DNA of 64,000 bases from Lunularia cruciata (GCA_948567375.1 OX419757.1:21638001-21702000); one strand, 5' to 3'. Positions 41,610 to 54,190 are shown, numbered from the stretch's first letter. Translations and numbers: made by a program. Notes: generated by a model not told the origin, from the sequence alone.

Positions 41610-44600
41610 TTTGAAAACCTGGCAAATATCACTTTCACGGTAATCAAGTAAGTAAAGTTTGTTCTCATAGAGATACAAGTCAAAATTGGTCAAATACAAA
41701 GTAAAATAGTAACAAATAGTTCTTCTTGATTTCTTCTTTAATCTCTCAAGTAGAAACCACACCCAGAAGAGAGTAACAAGTATTAGATTACAATCTTGTC
41801 ACAAATTAACACTCCTAATCACAAATCTTTCAAATCTTTCTAAACAAAATTGATTGTGATGATTAAGTCTCTCTCAAAAATGGCTACTTTGCTGCAAAAT
41901 GAATTTGCCTCAAAATTGTGTTCCACCTCTCCACTAAAGGCACAACTTCCTTGAATAAAATCACTTCATATCAACCTAACATTGCACTCACAAATGAAAA
42001 ATACTACCAACACTATAATTCCTCTTAGATCTATCAAGGCATTACTTCAATTGCTATCCACTCAAGATCAAACACATAGAATGAAGATCAAGGCCACAGA
42101 ATCCAACATCCAACAAGGTCATTGACTTGCACTTTGAATTTCTCCCAACACTCACAAATACACATACAAAATTGATACTTGGAATTGAGCTCAAGCAAGA
42201 AGCACTGAAATCAGCACTTTGCTTTACCTATTCTTAGGACTATGAACAACGTTTACTACAAAAGCCTTCTTTAAATAGGCAGATCATTTCAACAATTATC
42301 TAACTTCCTAAACCAATTCCTAACTTTACCAACCTACAGATCCAAAATGACAATGCACCTCTTCATATCTACCTCCTCCATATCTCAAAACTGTTCCTAA
42401 TCCGATCCGATGTCTACTTCTACTTTGACTTCCAAACCCGAGGAAAATCCCTTCACCTCATGTACTTTGGGTCTACAACTTCCAATTCTTCTACCAATTC
42501 TAATATGTCTTCCCTTTGATCTTCAATTAAAGGTATGTGTAACTTATCTACATCCTTCCTTATCTTGCGACCCACTCTTCTCTAAGTCTCAAGTGATAAT
42601 TCCAAAGACACCTACACTCCTACCTCTCTTACTTTGGGTTTGATATATACAGTATTCCAAAGATTATCTAATTCCAATTTAACCAAACCCAACTTGATAG
42701 AAATGTTATTCTCTACATCGGAATTCTAAGACTGATTAACAAGGCATTCAAGTCCTTGTCCTTTGCATTCTTACTCCTTGTGTCATGCACAAGCAATCAT
42801 AACTTGTGCAACCTTGATTCCTCCATTCTCACTTTGGCTTTAGTGGTTAACCTCACCTTCATCTCTACAATTACTTCTTCAACCAATTCCATTGTCTGCT
42901 TCTTTTGTCTCTCCTCCTCCATCACAACTCTACTTATTTTCAATTCCTCTTCATACTCCATTGTGCAATCCTCCGACTCCTTCACATACTGATCAATCTT
43001 TGCCTCCAAGGTCTTCACAAGATCTCTCAACCTCCCTTCCTCTTGATGGCACTTGGCTAATTCCCATTGCCAAGCTGCTATCTTCTCTTCTACTTTCTGT
43101 TGAAATGCATCAAGCTCCTCTTCCTTAGCTTCAACCAATTCCCTTCTATTGTCTTGCTCTAACTTTACTTTGGTTTGTAACTTTTCTACCCAAAGTCTCC
43201 CCTACGGGACTTCCTTTACTTTTACTACTAACTCTCTTCATTGCTCTTTGAACTTCTTTGCATATTTTCATTTATCTTCTTCTGCAATGCTGCATCTACT
43301 CACAATACTTCTCTTTCTTCCTCCCCTGGGATCATACTCTCTTTTAACTTCAGGTTCTAATCTCTCCAACACCTGCAATACATTTTGTACATCGGGATGT
43401 CTGCTTTGCATCTCCTTCTTCTTCTTCTCCATCTGCAGCAATAGCGGATATACAACATCTCAAAGGTACTCTTCTCCTTCACACCCTTCTTCCCACTTCT
43501 ACCTTTTCTTTAGGGATTTCATTAATCTTGCTCTTCCCTTCTGAATCCAATGCTTTACTACAAAGTTGGGATCTTTGTACTATCAATGATACATCACCCT
43601 CCAAACTTTTATCGTCATCCAAATTGATGATGTGATGTGCCGCCTTTGAGATTTCTCCTTCTTGCCTGTCTTGCCTTGGCTTGTCCACCAATCCTTCTTC
43701 TCCTTTGATCATTAACTCCACTATAGTACCCTCTCTTGTTTCCTATTGCTCAATTTTTTCATGCAGGGAAATCACCTTCTCTTGATCTTTTTGCACCTTG
43801 GCTTCACCCTCACTCTCCTTGCTAGATTCTTCACTTTGCAAGGTTAACTCTACTTCTTCTTCCTCCAACCCCTCCAACGTAAACTCTGCTTCTCCTTCCA
43901 ATTTGACCTCCTCTTTTGGTGTAGTATTCCAGATTTGCTTTCCTTCCCTCTGCCCAATCCTTCTTCACTTACGGGGCTGCATTAGCAAACTCTCCACCTC
44001 AGGTTGAATTCTTTTCTTCTTTCTTGGCAGGGGTACATATATCTTTCTATTTTTTCCCATTCTTGCATAATGGTTGTAATTGCTTCTCAACTGCCAAATA
44101 TATTGTCGCTCCTTGTCATTGGCTTCTTGACACAGATCGGGATGGAAGTGAGATATGACCTTCTTCTTCTCATCACTACTCAGCAAATTCAACCCAAGGT
44201 AAAAATGCATTGCAAATGGATCAAAATAATGTGGTGGTGTCAAACTCCTCCAATTCAGCACCATCTATTGCGTCCACTGATAGAAACACTTTGCCCAATT
44301 GATTGGCTCTTCTGCAAACATTTTATGGAAGAACACCACTGGCTGCTTTGTAACATAGGTGGTGTGCTTGGATCTAAACAATGTCATCATACACTTACAA
44401 TACTTCTCTGCACTGGGTCCCGATAGGTCTCCACCTTGTACCCATTCTTTGTATGCTTTGAGGTGAACAAATTTCTGATTTCTTGGGTTTCTTTTGCAAC
44501 TTCTCCTTTCCCCAAGAACGTAGCTCCATGCTCTTTCACACTCTCTCTGCCTAACCCCTATCTCCAGTCCAACTCTATCCATTGAGCTGGATTGCCTCTC

Positions 44601-45387
44601 TTCCCTACCATTGCCGGCTCATCTACACACTTACTGGCCGTGATCTCTACCATGAAATTGGGAAAGCTCAAGTTCCAATTCCATGCAAGGAAAGTAATAC
44701 AAAGTTTACTAAGAACTTCAATGCAAGCCATAACGTCTAACCACCTAATCATTGGGTTCCTCATTGCCAGTGTAGGGCACATCTTGATTACTTTCATTCT
44801 AGTATCCTTTGTGATATGCTTCTGAAAGACAATTCTCCTGTCCCCTAAGCGTGCAACTATAAATCCCTCTAGATTCACCAAAACTTCACTCACTACCACT
44901 CCTCTCCCTTGGTCTCCTTCATGATGACTTTGCAAAGGCAAAGGAAATTCACTTGTCATTTGTCTCCTTAATTCAAAACCTGATTTTATAGTTCAATGTT
45001 TCTCAATCATTCTTTGAATGCTTGTCTACCAAGAAATCACACCTTTTGCATGCACTTCTCTTGTCATTGTCAATTTCTTCCACTCATGCCTTAACCATTT
45101 TTGTGTGCGGTACAATCTTGAATTTCCAACCCCAAAGGAAATTTGTTACACTATCTTCACATTGGGTTGATCACCTTGAGGTGAAGTATCCTTACTTTGG
45201 GTTGAACTCTAACAGATCTGATCCAAATACTGGCAATTACTGACCCAAGGTAACTTTCTTTGGGTTGACACAAAAATGTGAATCATCTTCTTTCTTCCAT
45301 CCTTTGCACTCAATTCCCTGTCAACTGTACACTTCTTCTTTGAAAAACCCCTTAAACCAACTCAAAACAAAAAATGTGGGTACGACA
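41610..45387 (-). mobile_element. Unrecognised element, copy B (3778 bp)
   Basis: Interrupts copia RT between QLEGFLVP and LQKSLYGLKQ. The left end TTTGAAAACCTGGCAAATAT aligns with copy A TGTGACAACCTAACAAGTAT; the right end ATGTGGGTACGACA aligns with ATCTGGGTACCACA. Homology to copy A runs the whole length, including the non-coding 700-900 bp left of the coding region. No clean target duplication could be read (CCTAA left, ATAGG right). No LTR pair, PBS, polypurine tract or polymerase seen. It carries its own minus-strand coding region. Confidence 0.65.
42790..44960 (-). pseudogene. Coiled-coil protein of copy B, unknown function
   Basis: Better preserved at its N-terminus than copy A. The first open piece (44959-44558) starts at a Met and holds RNPMIRWLDVMACIEVLSK, NLSFPNFMVEITASKC and NPAQWIELDW. 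The next (44582-44265) holds YCKCMMTLFRSKHTTYVTKQ and FFHKMFAEEPINWAKCF; the next (44264-43965) MVLNWRSLTPPHYFDPFAMH and KKKVISHFHPDL. An acidic linker follows (near 43721-43479), then a coil (43138-42797; EAKEEELDAFQQKVEEK, EEGRLRDLVKTLEAKI, MEEERQKKQTM). About 700 codons in all, with roughly four frame breaks. Two diverged copies keep the same block order, which argues for a once-real protein. No known domain recognised. Confidence 0.65.
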
Positions 45388-46548
45388 ATAGGTTACAAAA
45401 GTCGTTATATGGACTAAAGCAAAGTCCAAGACTTTGGTACATGAAACTTGATGCTTTCATGTTGAAGCATGGATATACAAAATTTGAATCAGATTTTTGT
45501 GTATACCTCAAGAAGCTACATGGACCTAGAGTATTTGATTTAATCAGCTTAGTACAATATATGGATGATATGCTGATTGATGCACAGTATATGGTTGAGG
45601 TTGAGAAATTGAAAGTAGAACTTGGTAAGGAGTTTGATATGAAGGACTTGGGTTCTTCAAAATGGATGCTTGGGATTGGAATCCACCAGGACAAGAGTAA
45701 GGGAAATTTATGGATATCTCAAAGGAGATATTTGGAAAAATTATTTGCTCAATTTGGCATGGAGAATGCAAAACCAACAAACAGTCCAATGGCAAGTCAT
45801 TTCAAGATATCATTGGAGCAATGTCCATCTAATGAGGAGGAGAGAAAAGTGATGTCACATATTGCTTATGCTAGTGCTCCTGGGAATTTAATGTATGTTA
45901 TACACTAGACTAGACATCTCATATGCTATAAGTATGGTGAGTAGATACATGGCAAATCTAGGGAAACAACATTAGGAAGTTGTAAAGTGGATACTTCATT
46001 ACTTGAAAGGGACTATAACTATTGGCAGTGTCTTTGATATGGAGAAGAACCAAGAAGGAGGAATTATAGGCTATGTAGATTCTGATTTTGTTGGAGACTT
46101 GGATAAGAGAAGGTCTACAAAAGGATTTGTTTTTACACATTGGTAGTGAAGTAAGTTTTTTTGTCTACTCTCCATTCTATTGTTTCTCTTTCTGCTATAG
46201 AGGCAGAATATATGGCAACAACTAAGGCTGCCAAAGAGGCAATATGGCTACAAAGATTAGCCAAGGATATAGGCTTCCCTAACATGAAGTCCACACTTTT
46301 TTGTGATAGCCAAAGCGCTATTCACTTGGCCAAGAATCAAGTTTATAAAAGACAAAGCATATTGATGTGAGATATCAATTTATCAAGGAAGTTGTGACAA
46401 ATGATAAAATCAATTTGCAAAAGATTGGCATAGAGGTAAATGCAACTAATATGTAGACTAAACCTATTCTTGTTAAGAAGTTCAAGTTATGCATGAACTT
46501 GCTCAATGTTCAATGTTGCTCTTTGAGATGATATGGTGGATACAAGCA
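45388..46548 (+). pseudogene. Ty1/copia pol, RT C-terminal part and RNase H
   Basis: Resumes with LQKSLYGLKQSPRLWYMKLD, then the catalytic LVQYMDDMLI (YMDD, near 45559), FDMKDLG and LGIGIHQDKSKGNLWISQ, then the RNase H: TKGFVFTHW near 46130, SLSAIEAEYMATTKAAKEA (46190 on), FCDSQSAIHLAKNQV, and HIDVRYxFIKE with a frameshift near 46360. A stop follows VIH near 45908. All the order and spacing are those of copia RT-RH. Dead, from stops, frameshifts and the copy B insertion. Confidence 0.85.
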
Positions 46549-46960
46549 AAAGGTGGAGATTGCTATGTTTGGCTTGCTATAAATTACCTGACTGATCAAG
46601 AGCAAGAGAAGATGTGATTGATGAAACACCTTGCTGTTTCATGGGGTGAGGATAGGGAAATCACTTGTCTAGTTATGTTCAGTCATTACTAAGGCTAAGT
46701 ATTAAAGTGACTAGATATTTTGAGTGGTCAATATTCATGAAGTCCTGCAAGTCAATATTCAGGAGTTCACTCAGATGATAGTGCTGAGGGACTATCTCTA
46801 TTTGTGTGTGTATATATATTGACTTGTGGCACTATATATATATATGCAAGGAAAAAACGTTTGAAGGCTGGTGTGAGCATGTTTCACCGTGGAGGTAGCT
46901 TTCGGGACAAGGAGTGAACCACATTATTTCTTGTTGTCCTTTGATTTATGTTTAATTGGC
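46549..46960 (+). repeat. Copia polypurine tract and 3' LTR start
   Basis: AAAGGTGGAGAT at 46549-46560 is the standard copia PPT, directly followed by TGCTATGTTTGGC, the LTR start. The LTR right end is not certain; it includes two TA-rich runs (46810-46850). With no 5' LTR in the window, neither its length nor an age can be set. Confidence 0.65.
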
Positions 46961-47029
46961 TTTATGATGTGCTATGAAAGAGGTCCTAGGGATTATGTTT
47001 TCTAACAGAGTTGTGGGGTCCACTTGTCA

Positions 47030-48140
47030 AAAAGTGAAGAGGCTAAATGAAAAAATTGTAAGAGATTGGGTTCCAAAAGGGAAAGTCGGGAGGTTTTGGA
47101 CCATCAAGGGTGTTTGGAGAGGGCATTTGCAAAGTAAAGATGATGGTTGGAGAGAAAAGCTAATAGGCTACATGTGGAAATAGAAATAAGATGATTTGAG
47201 CATATTCTATGAGGGTTATGATTGATTGAATCAAGGGGGTAGAATTCATCTTTATGAGCAAGAAATAGGCAATTTGGAGAGCTTTGTGAGATATTTTCCT
47301 GATCTATTATTGGGGTTGGAGAGTAGATAAAGTGCTTATAGTGCTAAGTGCAAGAAATTTCAGTTTTTGGTCAATCTCAAATCAGATCTTGTTGATTGAA
47401 GTTGATACTTTTGGATATAAGGTGTTGGAGAAGACTTGATGATCAGATTTGGAGTTTGATTACTCTCCAAGTTGTGGTTTGATTCACCTTATAAAAATTT
47501 CCAATGTTGTTGGTGGTTAGGCTTTGCATCTCTATGCAAAGGTCTCATATAAATTCCTTAACAAAGAGAATTCATGGTCTTGGATCAAGCATACTTGGGT
47601 CTGTAAAGCTCACAAGTTAACCCAACTCAGGAATTGATATATATCTAGAGTTTGGGGTTGAATTAGGGTACTAAAATTTAAATAGATTTAGAAAAGGGAA
47701 CAACAAGCTTCTATGAAAATTTTGGTTGACTTTGGATCCATGAAGAGTGAGGCTAATGCAACAAACTCTACTAAAAATACTATCGTAAGCTTGAGTGATA
47801 GAGCATTTTATCTTTTATCATGATTGAGTGTCAATTCTCCTATTTGTATGTCTATGATTGAGGATTTTAGGTTACTAGAATGTTTGTGAGGATTAAGTGC
47901 ACCTTTGATCCCAAAATCTAGGGAAAGCTACCTAGAACTAGGAGCAAACCCTAAATTAGGGATTTTGAAATTAGGGTGAAAACTACAAAAAATTGGCCAA
48001 GTTTGAGAGCATGTCAATGGAGGTTTAGTGATGAGATTTTGGGGTATTTTATATCATTATAAAGCTTATCTCATAGTCTTTTTATGTAATTCTAGAACAC
48101 TAGAAGACAAGTCACATAGAGAAAATTATGCTCATTTGAG
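47030..48140 (+). repeat. Dispersed repeat Z, copy 3
   Basis: Same orientation as 16990-18000. The clearest shared phrases are GGAGTTTGATTACTCTCCAA, TGGTGGTTAGGCTTTGCATC, CAAGCATACTTGGGTCTG, AAACCCTAAATTAGGGATTT and CATTATAAAGCTTATCTCA. The open frame at 46974-47183 lies at its edge and has no recognised family. Confidence 0.65.
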
Positions 48141-48789
48141 TTACATAGAATTTTTCTCATCAAAATAGACATAGGATTATCCCACTTGGAGCACAAATTG
48201 GTTGAAGGCTGAAGTACATATTGGAAAAAGCTTGGAGTGCATTTTGAAATTAGCTTGTTGATAGAGCAAGAGGGCTATAAAGCTCAATTTTGATAAAAAG
48301 TACAAAGGATTGTTGTTGAACTTTTGTGATTGGATCCTCTTTGTGCTTGTTTGTATGCCCAATTGGTTTGGATGGGTGTGTGGGCATTGCACTTAGGTTA
48401 TTTCCCTCTAGGACTGTTGTATAATTCTCCTTGGTAATGCTAGAAATGATGACCAACAAACTAGAAGTGTGTTATGATGATAGGTTAGGTTGCCCGTTAC
48501 TACCCTACCTAATAGCAAGAATACCAAACCTAGAAGGAAGGGTTCTACAAGTTAGGGTCTATATGCACTCAAACTAGTAGGGATAGTTTATCTCTAACCT
48601 CTAATCTATAGGCTCCACAGTTGGGCACCGTATCTGTTCATAGAGAAAGAAAAACAAAGTACGACAATGTGTGAGTATCTCTACTCTAGGACATTCACAA
48701 AAACCACATCATATAAAGTATGATGACCATCTAAGATAGTGGTAATATCTAATCTCACTCAACATGGAGGTGGTAGTCCTAGTAAGTCA
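48141..48789. other. Non-coding, no feature recognised
   Basis: No coding family, tRNA or repeat recognised apart from short AT-rich runs. Confidence 0.4.
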
Positions 48790-49482
48790 TGTAACACCCA
48801 TTTGTGCATGTATGTGCTATTGTCATCTTTAGTTTTGTATTACAAGTACTTGAGAGATTCTTTACATTTAGATTTCTTTAGTATTCTTTATATAAAGATA
48901 AAAGATGGTTTTACATTAGTCATAGCTAAGATGGAGGTGACTTTACATTAGAAGAAGTGGAAAAGATGAGCACCACTATTTTGGATTCTAGTGTATTGAC
49001 TTGGTATTATTTCTAGGTATTTGACTTTGAGGAAAGAGTTGAGAACTCTTGGACCTACAAGCCATTTTATTTTGGATTTTTCTATAGTATGAGGATAGCC
49101 CATGTGAAGGAATCATTGACTTAGTCATTGGATCAGGATAAGACCACCTGATTAGGGGAATATTCCCATGAGTATAGATATTCTTCTAGACTTTTGACTT
49201 TATTTGACTTTTAACTTAGTAACTTGAGTTACTCTAGTAGTTAGTTACTTTGTTGTGTAATTATTTCAAAGTATATAAACTAATGGTGAGGAGTTACCCA
49301 TCATTCCTTTCATTTGTAATTATCTCTCTCTCATTGAGTTCTATAGTGAGCAATGGTTTGAGTCTTGGAGTGTTGGCCTTGGAAGAGTATGATGGAGTTG
49401 GGGTTCCTTGCACATTTAGTCCATGGTGTACTACCATAATAGCCATCAAAGGTTCATCATGAGTGAGAGACAGGCTAGATCA
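48790..49482 (+). repeat. LTR Y, copy 2 (about 693 bp)
   Basis: Starts TGTAACACCCATTTGTGC and ends GACAGGCTAGATCA, matching the sense strand of copies 1 and 3. A TATATAAA near 48890 lies in the U3 part. No polypurine tract precedes it and no gypsy coding follows; flanking 5-mers (AGTCA, CATGT) do not match, so it is an orphan LTR of unclear history. Confidence 0.75.
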
Positions 49483-50395
49483 CATGTTTGGTTTTGATAT
49501 CATGACCTTTTAGACGGTAAAATAATGTTTTGTATACAATTCTATATTAGACAATAGGAGGCTATAAGAGCTCACTTGGAGAGGACGTTAGAGGAAGAGA
49601 GAGTTAAAATTATGTAAGAGAACTAAGACCATTTTTTACCTTCTAGTTCATAATGATATATTTGAGGTGATATTGTACATATTGTACACATGAGAAGATT
49701 TGGAGAGATTGTGGGAGAAGGATTGTAGAATTTTGGAAATTGTGGTCAATTTTGGCAAAGCTTCAAGTTGAGGATCTAAACTTGGAACATATGATAGCTT
49801 GGGTTATCTTTTAGTTAGCACACTTGAAATTATTTTAAGAGTTAGTACACATATTGAGCTAGAAGTTGATAATGTAAACTACTCCCAAAACTACATGCTC
49901 TTTGGAAATTTATGTAGAGGTTTCTATTTCTACATCTTGGATTTCCATGAAACTTTCTAAGAACATAAAGTGATAGGTAGACTACCTCTTGACTCACAAA
50001 TCAGAGAGAGATCATTTACATAGAGAAAGTTGTTAAGTTTTAAATTGAAGGGGTGGTTTTTATACCAAATCTGGAAGATGTGTGATGAATAGAAAGGTGT
50101 CTAGGCCAAAAAACTTGATGAAAAAATACAAAATTTTGCAAGGGAGGATATCCTGGGGTGTTCATTTAGGTGTAAAATATTTTAAAGGACTAAAAGATAC
50201 CAATTGAGAGAATTTAGTGATATTGTGAGGAAGGATCAATACTGGAGAGATCTCATCCATGAGGAGTGTGAGAACAACCAAAAGCATATTTTAGTCTTTA
50301 GACTCATCTTGGGAGCATGGAGGGTCACCAAGAGTGAAAAATGAGGCTATGCAAGCTTCCCCAAGGGTTTGAGATGATTTTAGGGGTTGATTTGA
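49483..50395. other. Non-coding, no feature recognised
   Basis: AT-rich sequence between LTR Y and the G2 LTR. TTTGGTTTTGATATCATGAC just after LTR Y looks like a worn copy of the reverse complement of a tRNA-Met PBS. Nothing else was recognised. Confidence 0.4.
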
Positions 50396-51144
50396 TGTAA
50401 TATTGCAAAGATAGCAGGGAAACATAGATGCACAAACACAATTTGCACACTCAAACTCTGATGCCCCAAAGGAGCACCTTCTCTTTATTACATGGAAAAA
50501 GAAGATTTCCTCCAAGGAAGCTCTACCATAGGATTAGGCACATAGATAGGTTACATGTCAGCAAGCTCCACCCTTTGATTACTTACTTGGATGGGTGACA
50601 TGTTGGTCTTGGTCCTATTTGGTTGGTCAAACAAGCTTTGACCAGAGTGAATCTTTTAGGGAATCTTCTTGTAGGATTTACAGAATCACATGGGTGAGGT
50701 ACCATTTGAAAGCTCTCAACGAGATAAACCAAGAGGGAGGAACCAAGTGGCCAGCCTTTCCTCCTTTGGGGGTAAATCTGCACATTATTAAGGCTTAATT
50801 CATTTGTTTAGGCCTTTAAAACTACCTTCAAAAATTTCAAACATATTTCGGTTCCTACTCTATTAGTAAAAGTCCACTTTTGGTGATATCTCTTTCTGAT
50901 CTCTTCAGTCCATCGTGTGTAACATCCTTCCAAATGTTACCAAACCAATTTTGTCCTTTAAATCATATGTCTTGCTATTGGTTCTAAGGTTTTCAAGTCT
51001 ATTCTGGTTTCTGCCCTATTAGTAGAAGTACTCTTTTGGTGATACTTCTATCTGATCTATTTTGTCCACCATGTATAACATCATTTAAGATGTTACCAAC
51101 TCAAATTTAAAATCTAGATCATATGGCTAGCTCTTGGTATTACA
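50396..51144 (-). repeat. 3' LTR of gypsy G2 (749 bp)
   Basis: Sense start TGTAATACCAAGAGC at 51144, sense end at 50396 (plus strand TGTAATATTGCAAAG). Homologous to the G1 LTRs and the solo LTR at 36887. A TATA-like TAATAAAGAGAAGG lies near the sense 3' third. A polypurine tract AGGTGGGAGGTT (minus strand, 51145-51160) abuts its start, and the G2 chromodomain end lies beyond. Confidence 0.85.
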
Positions 51145-51160
51145 AACCTCCCACCTTTTA

Positions 51161-51706
51161 AGGGATAACATCCTCATTTTGTAGTTGTTGCTCAAACGCT
51201 TGCACAAACATTGGTGCATATGTCAAATTGGCAGCGGGCTCCCAGGTTGCCTCATAGAGAGTGTAACTCTTCCATTGGACCAAATAGTCCACCCACGGAT
51301 GGAGAGTACCACGGATGCATTTTTGGAAGATACGCTCCAGTTCATATTCCTCCGTGCCATCAATGAGTGTCGGACAAGGTCAAATGTCTTGTGTGGAATG
51401 ACAAGGGCCCAATCAAGGAGCATATCTGCGTAGTAGGGAAACATGGAACACTGGATGGATCTTCATGTGTGGTGGTAGCTCGAGGTGATAGGCCAAATCA
51501 CCGACTCGATGAAGAATAGAAAAATGCTCAATAAAACAAGGTTTGAGCTTACAAGGGCCAACTAATGTGAGGTTGATTGTAGACAACCACACTTGATCCC
51601 CAACATTGAACTCCATGTGCCTATGGTGTGCATCGGCATACTACTTTTGTCAATTTTGCACAATCTGCAATCTATGCTTGGCGCTCTCCACACCTTGTTG
51701 AATTCT
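51161..51706 (-). pseudogene. Gypsy G2, integrase C-terminus and chromodomain
   Basis: Minus strand from 51706: QQGVESAKH-like, then MEFNVGDQVWLSTINLTL, GDLAYHLELPPHMKIHPVFH and VSLLRRYAP (integrase C-terminal GPY/F-type region), then a chromodomain-like segment near 51350-51230 and a tail LVQAFEQQL-like near 51200. It is cut at 51706 by the G1 5' LTR and continues at 58307 with the rest of G2. The ATTCT at 51702-51706 is the left target duplication. Confidence 0.85.
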
Positions 51707-52444
51707 TGTAATACCAAGAGCTAGCCATATGATCTAGATGTGAAATTTGGTTTAGTAACATCTAGAATGATGCTATACATGATGGTCAAAATAGACTAGA
51801 TAGAAGTATCATCAACATAGTACTTCTACTAATAGGGCAGAAACTGAAATAGATTTGAAAACCTTAGAACCAATAGCTGGACATATGATTTAAAGGTGAG
51901 AATTGGTTTGGTAACATTTGGAAAGATGTTACACATGATGGACTAAACAGATCAAAAAGAGGTATCACCAAAAGTGGACTTCTACTAATCAAGTAGGAAC
52001 CAAAATATGCCTGAAATCTTTGAAGGCAATTTGGGAGGCCTAAACGGATGAATTAGGCATCAAAATTGTGCACACTCTCCCTCTAAGTTGAGGGAAGGCT
52101 GGCCTTCCACTCCCTCTACTTTGTCTTGTCAAGAGCTTTCCAATGGTACCTCACCCATATGATTTTGAGATTCCTACAAGAAGATTCCCTAAAAGATTCC
52201 CTTTGGTCAAAGCTTGTTTGACCAACCAGATAGGACCAAGATTGACATGTCACCCATCCAAGTAAGTAATCCAAGGGTGGAGATTGCTGACATGTCACCT
52301 ATCTGTGTGCCTGATCCTATTGGAACTTCCTTGGAGGAGATCCTCTTTGTCTATATAATAAAGAGAAGGTGCTCCTTTGGGGTATTGGATGATTGAGTGT
52401 GAAAATTTGTGTTTTCTCTCTTCTCTTGTCCTCGGAGTATTAAA
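51707..52444 (+). repeat. G1 5' LTR
   Basis: Starts TGTAATACCAAGAGCTAG and ends CTCGGAGTATTAAA (3' LTR TATTACA). Contains the promoter TATA at 52352. Confidence 0.9.
52352..52358 (+). promoter_or_regulatory. LTR TATA box
   Basis: TATATAA, repeated at 58210-58216 in the 3' LTR and as a worn form in the other family LTRs. It lies about 90 bp before the LTR end, where the pol II start of the element RNA is expected. Confidence 0.6.
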
Positions 52445-52445
52445 A

Positions 52446-52457
52446 TGGTATTAGAGC
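52446..52457 (+). other. Primer binding site, tRNA-Met type
   Basis: TGGTATTAGAGC, one base from the plant tRNA-iMet PBS TGGTATCAGAGC, one base after the LTR end. Start of minus-strand DNA synthesis in an active relative. Confidence 0.85.
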
Positions 52458-52585
52458 TAAGTGTTTTAGTCCAAGAGAGTGGATCATTCCTCTTGGAAGA
52501 ACATGAACTACTAAAATTGAGTATTTTGAGGTGGAGAACATATCGTAATTGCTTGACTTAGGAAGTACTTTAGAGAGCGGATAAG

Positions 52586-54190
52586 ATGGATGCACCGGGA
52601 GGACAATTTCCCGCACCTAGCTTTCCATTCTTGAATCTATTCCTCATCAAGGTTATGTACATCCAATGTGAGCAAATGAGATTATTGCTAGTTTATCACT
52701 TTGGAGTAGAATTCATGGACAGGGTGATGAACTCACCAAACCTGGTGATTCTACCTGTGGTGGTATACGATTGAGAGTAGGATTTGACAATCTACATTCT
52801 ATTATGATGTTATGGATATGAATGTCCTAAATCTTCTCCCTTTCAACACTCAAGTAGAAATTTGTTATGTAGTGAGACCAAAAGTGATGTTTAGAGATTT
52901 TGTGGTTAGGAATTTTGGTGAGGAGTATTATCAATGAGTGATAGCTTCTAAGGTCCCAATGGTGGTTCCGATAGTTTGTGTCCCTTCCAGAGTGATCATA
53001 TTGACTCTATATTGAAGTAGACATTAGCAATTGAGTGTTGTAGGAACCATAGATCTGCAATTGCAAGAGCTGGTTCAAGGAATGCAAGGGATGTTGAATG
53101 AATTTTGAGAGATTAAGATGACTATGGAAACATTACAAAGTCAAGTGCAGATCCTCAAGAATGATCAAGCAATGCAAGAAGAAGAGCCGTCTCAAAACCC
53201 AATACTTGAGATGAAAGTACTTGGAGAGGCACCCTACAAACCCTGTCAACAATGAAGTCACATTGCTACTTTGGATGAAGAAAACTTGCAACATTGAGCC
53301 TTACAAGGGGTAGTGTACGATGGGAGTAGTGGAAAATTGGATCCCGAGAATGAATTGATATTTTTGATTGTTCTCAACAAAGATCACGGAGCATGTTGCA
53401 GGTGTGTTTGCATGTGAGTACTTGATTGATAAAGCCCTCACATGGTATGATACTTGGGAATGATCCCTATTGGCAGAGAGAAGGGAGGGCACGAGGACAG
53501 CAATGCAAGAAGGATTGCTAAAGAATTTCTAATAGGTGGATTTTATGCAGATGGCTTGAATCTGACTATGGAGATTGAGACAAAAGAACAGCATACAAGA
53601 GTATGTGGAGGCATTTTTGGGTCTACAAGTTGCAATAATCAACATGAGTCCAATAGAGGCTCTCAATAATTTCAAATGAGGTTTGAAGGAGCGGATTTGC
53701 CAAGAAGTGACGGTGCAAAATCCTTACATAATATTTGAAGCCATTGCTTGTGCACAGAGAATAGCAAGAGCATTGGGTGGAGGTGAAGGAGTAGTTCCAC
53801 CTCAACATTATTGGGCAGAAATGCCACACATGGGTGGACCAATACCAATGGAATTGGGCAACCTTTGATTTCAAGATCAAGGAGCACAACCGCTTCAAGG
53901 AGAGCATGGACGGGTAGAAGAACAAAGAGATGGAGTCCCACAAGGAGAAGGAACTCAAGGAGAACAACGCCATTGTTACAATTGTGGCCGTATTGGGCAC
54001 CTATCTACCAACTATTGCACTAGTTTCCTTAGAGGCCCTCGGCCTTCATACAAGCAATCTTTGAACAACATGGAGAGGCACACTAAAGAGGAGGAAGTCA
54101 AAATCACTTCCGAAAATGAAGATTGCTAGTAAATGTACCTTGCGGCCTTATTGGCTCAATAAGGAAGCAAAGAAGCAAGGGAAGGAAGAA
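52586..54190 (+). pseudogene. G1 gag pseudogene
   Basis: The first Met after the PBS is at 52586 (MDAPGGQFPAPSF), a plausible start. The middle part is broken by several stops, but capsid-like sequence can be followed to 53860. The zinc knuckle is intact at 53971-54018: HCYNCGRIGHLSTNYC has the CX2CX4HX4C spacing that binds RNA. It is in a different frame from the flanking longest open stretches, so at least two frameshifts lie in gag. Confidence 0.7.

Noticed and set aside
52116-52298. Minus-strand frame shared by the G1/G2 LTRs (also 57939-58154)
   Set aside because: It recurs only because the LTR recurs; it lies in the U3 region, antisense, with no recognised protein motif.
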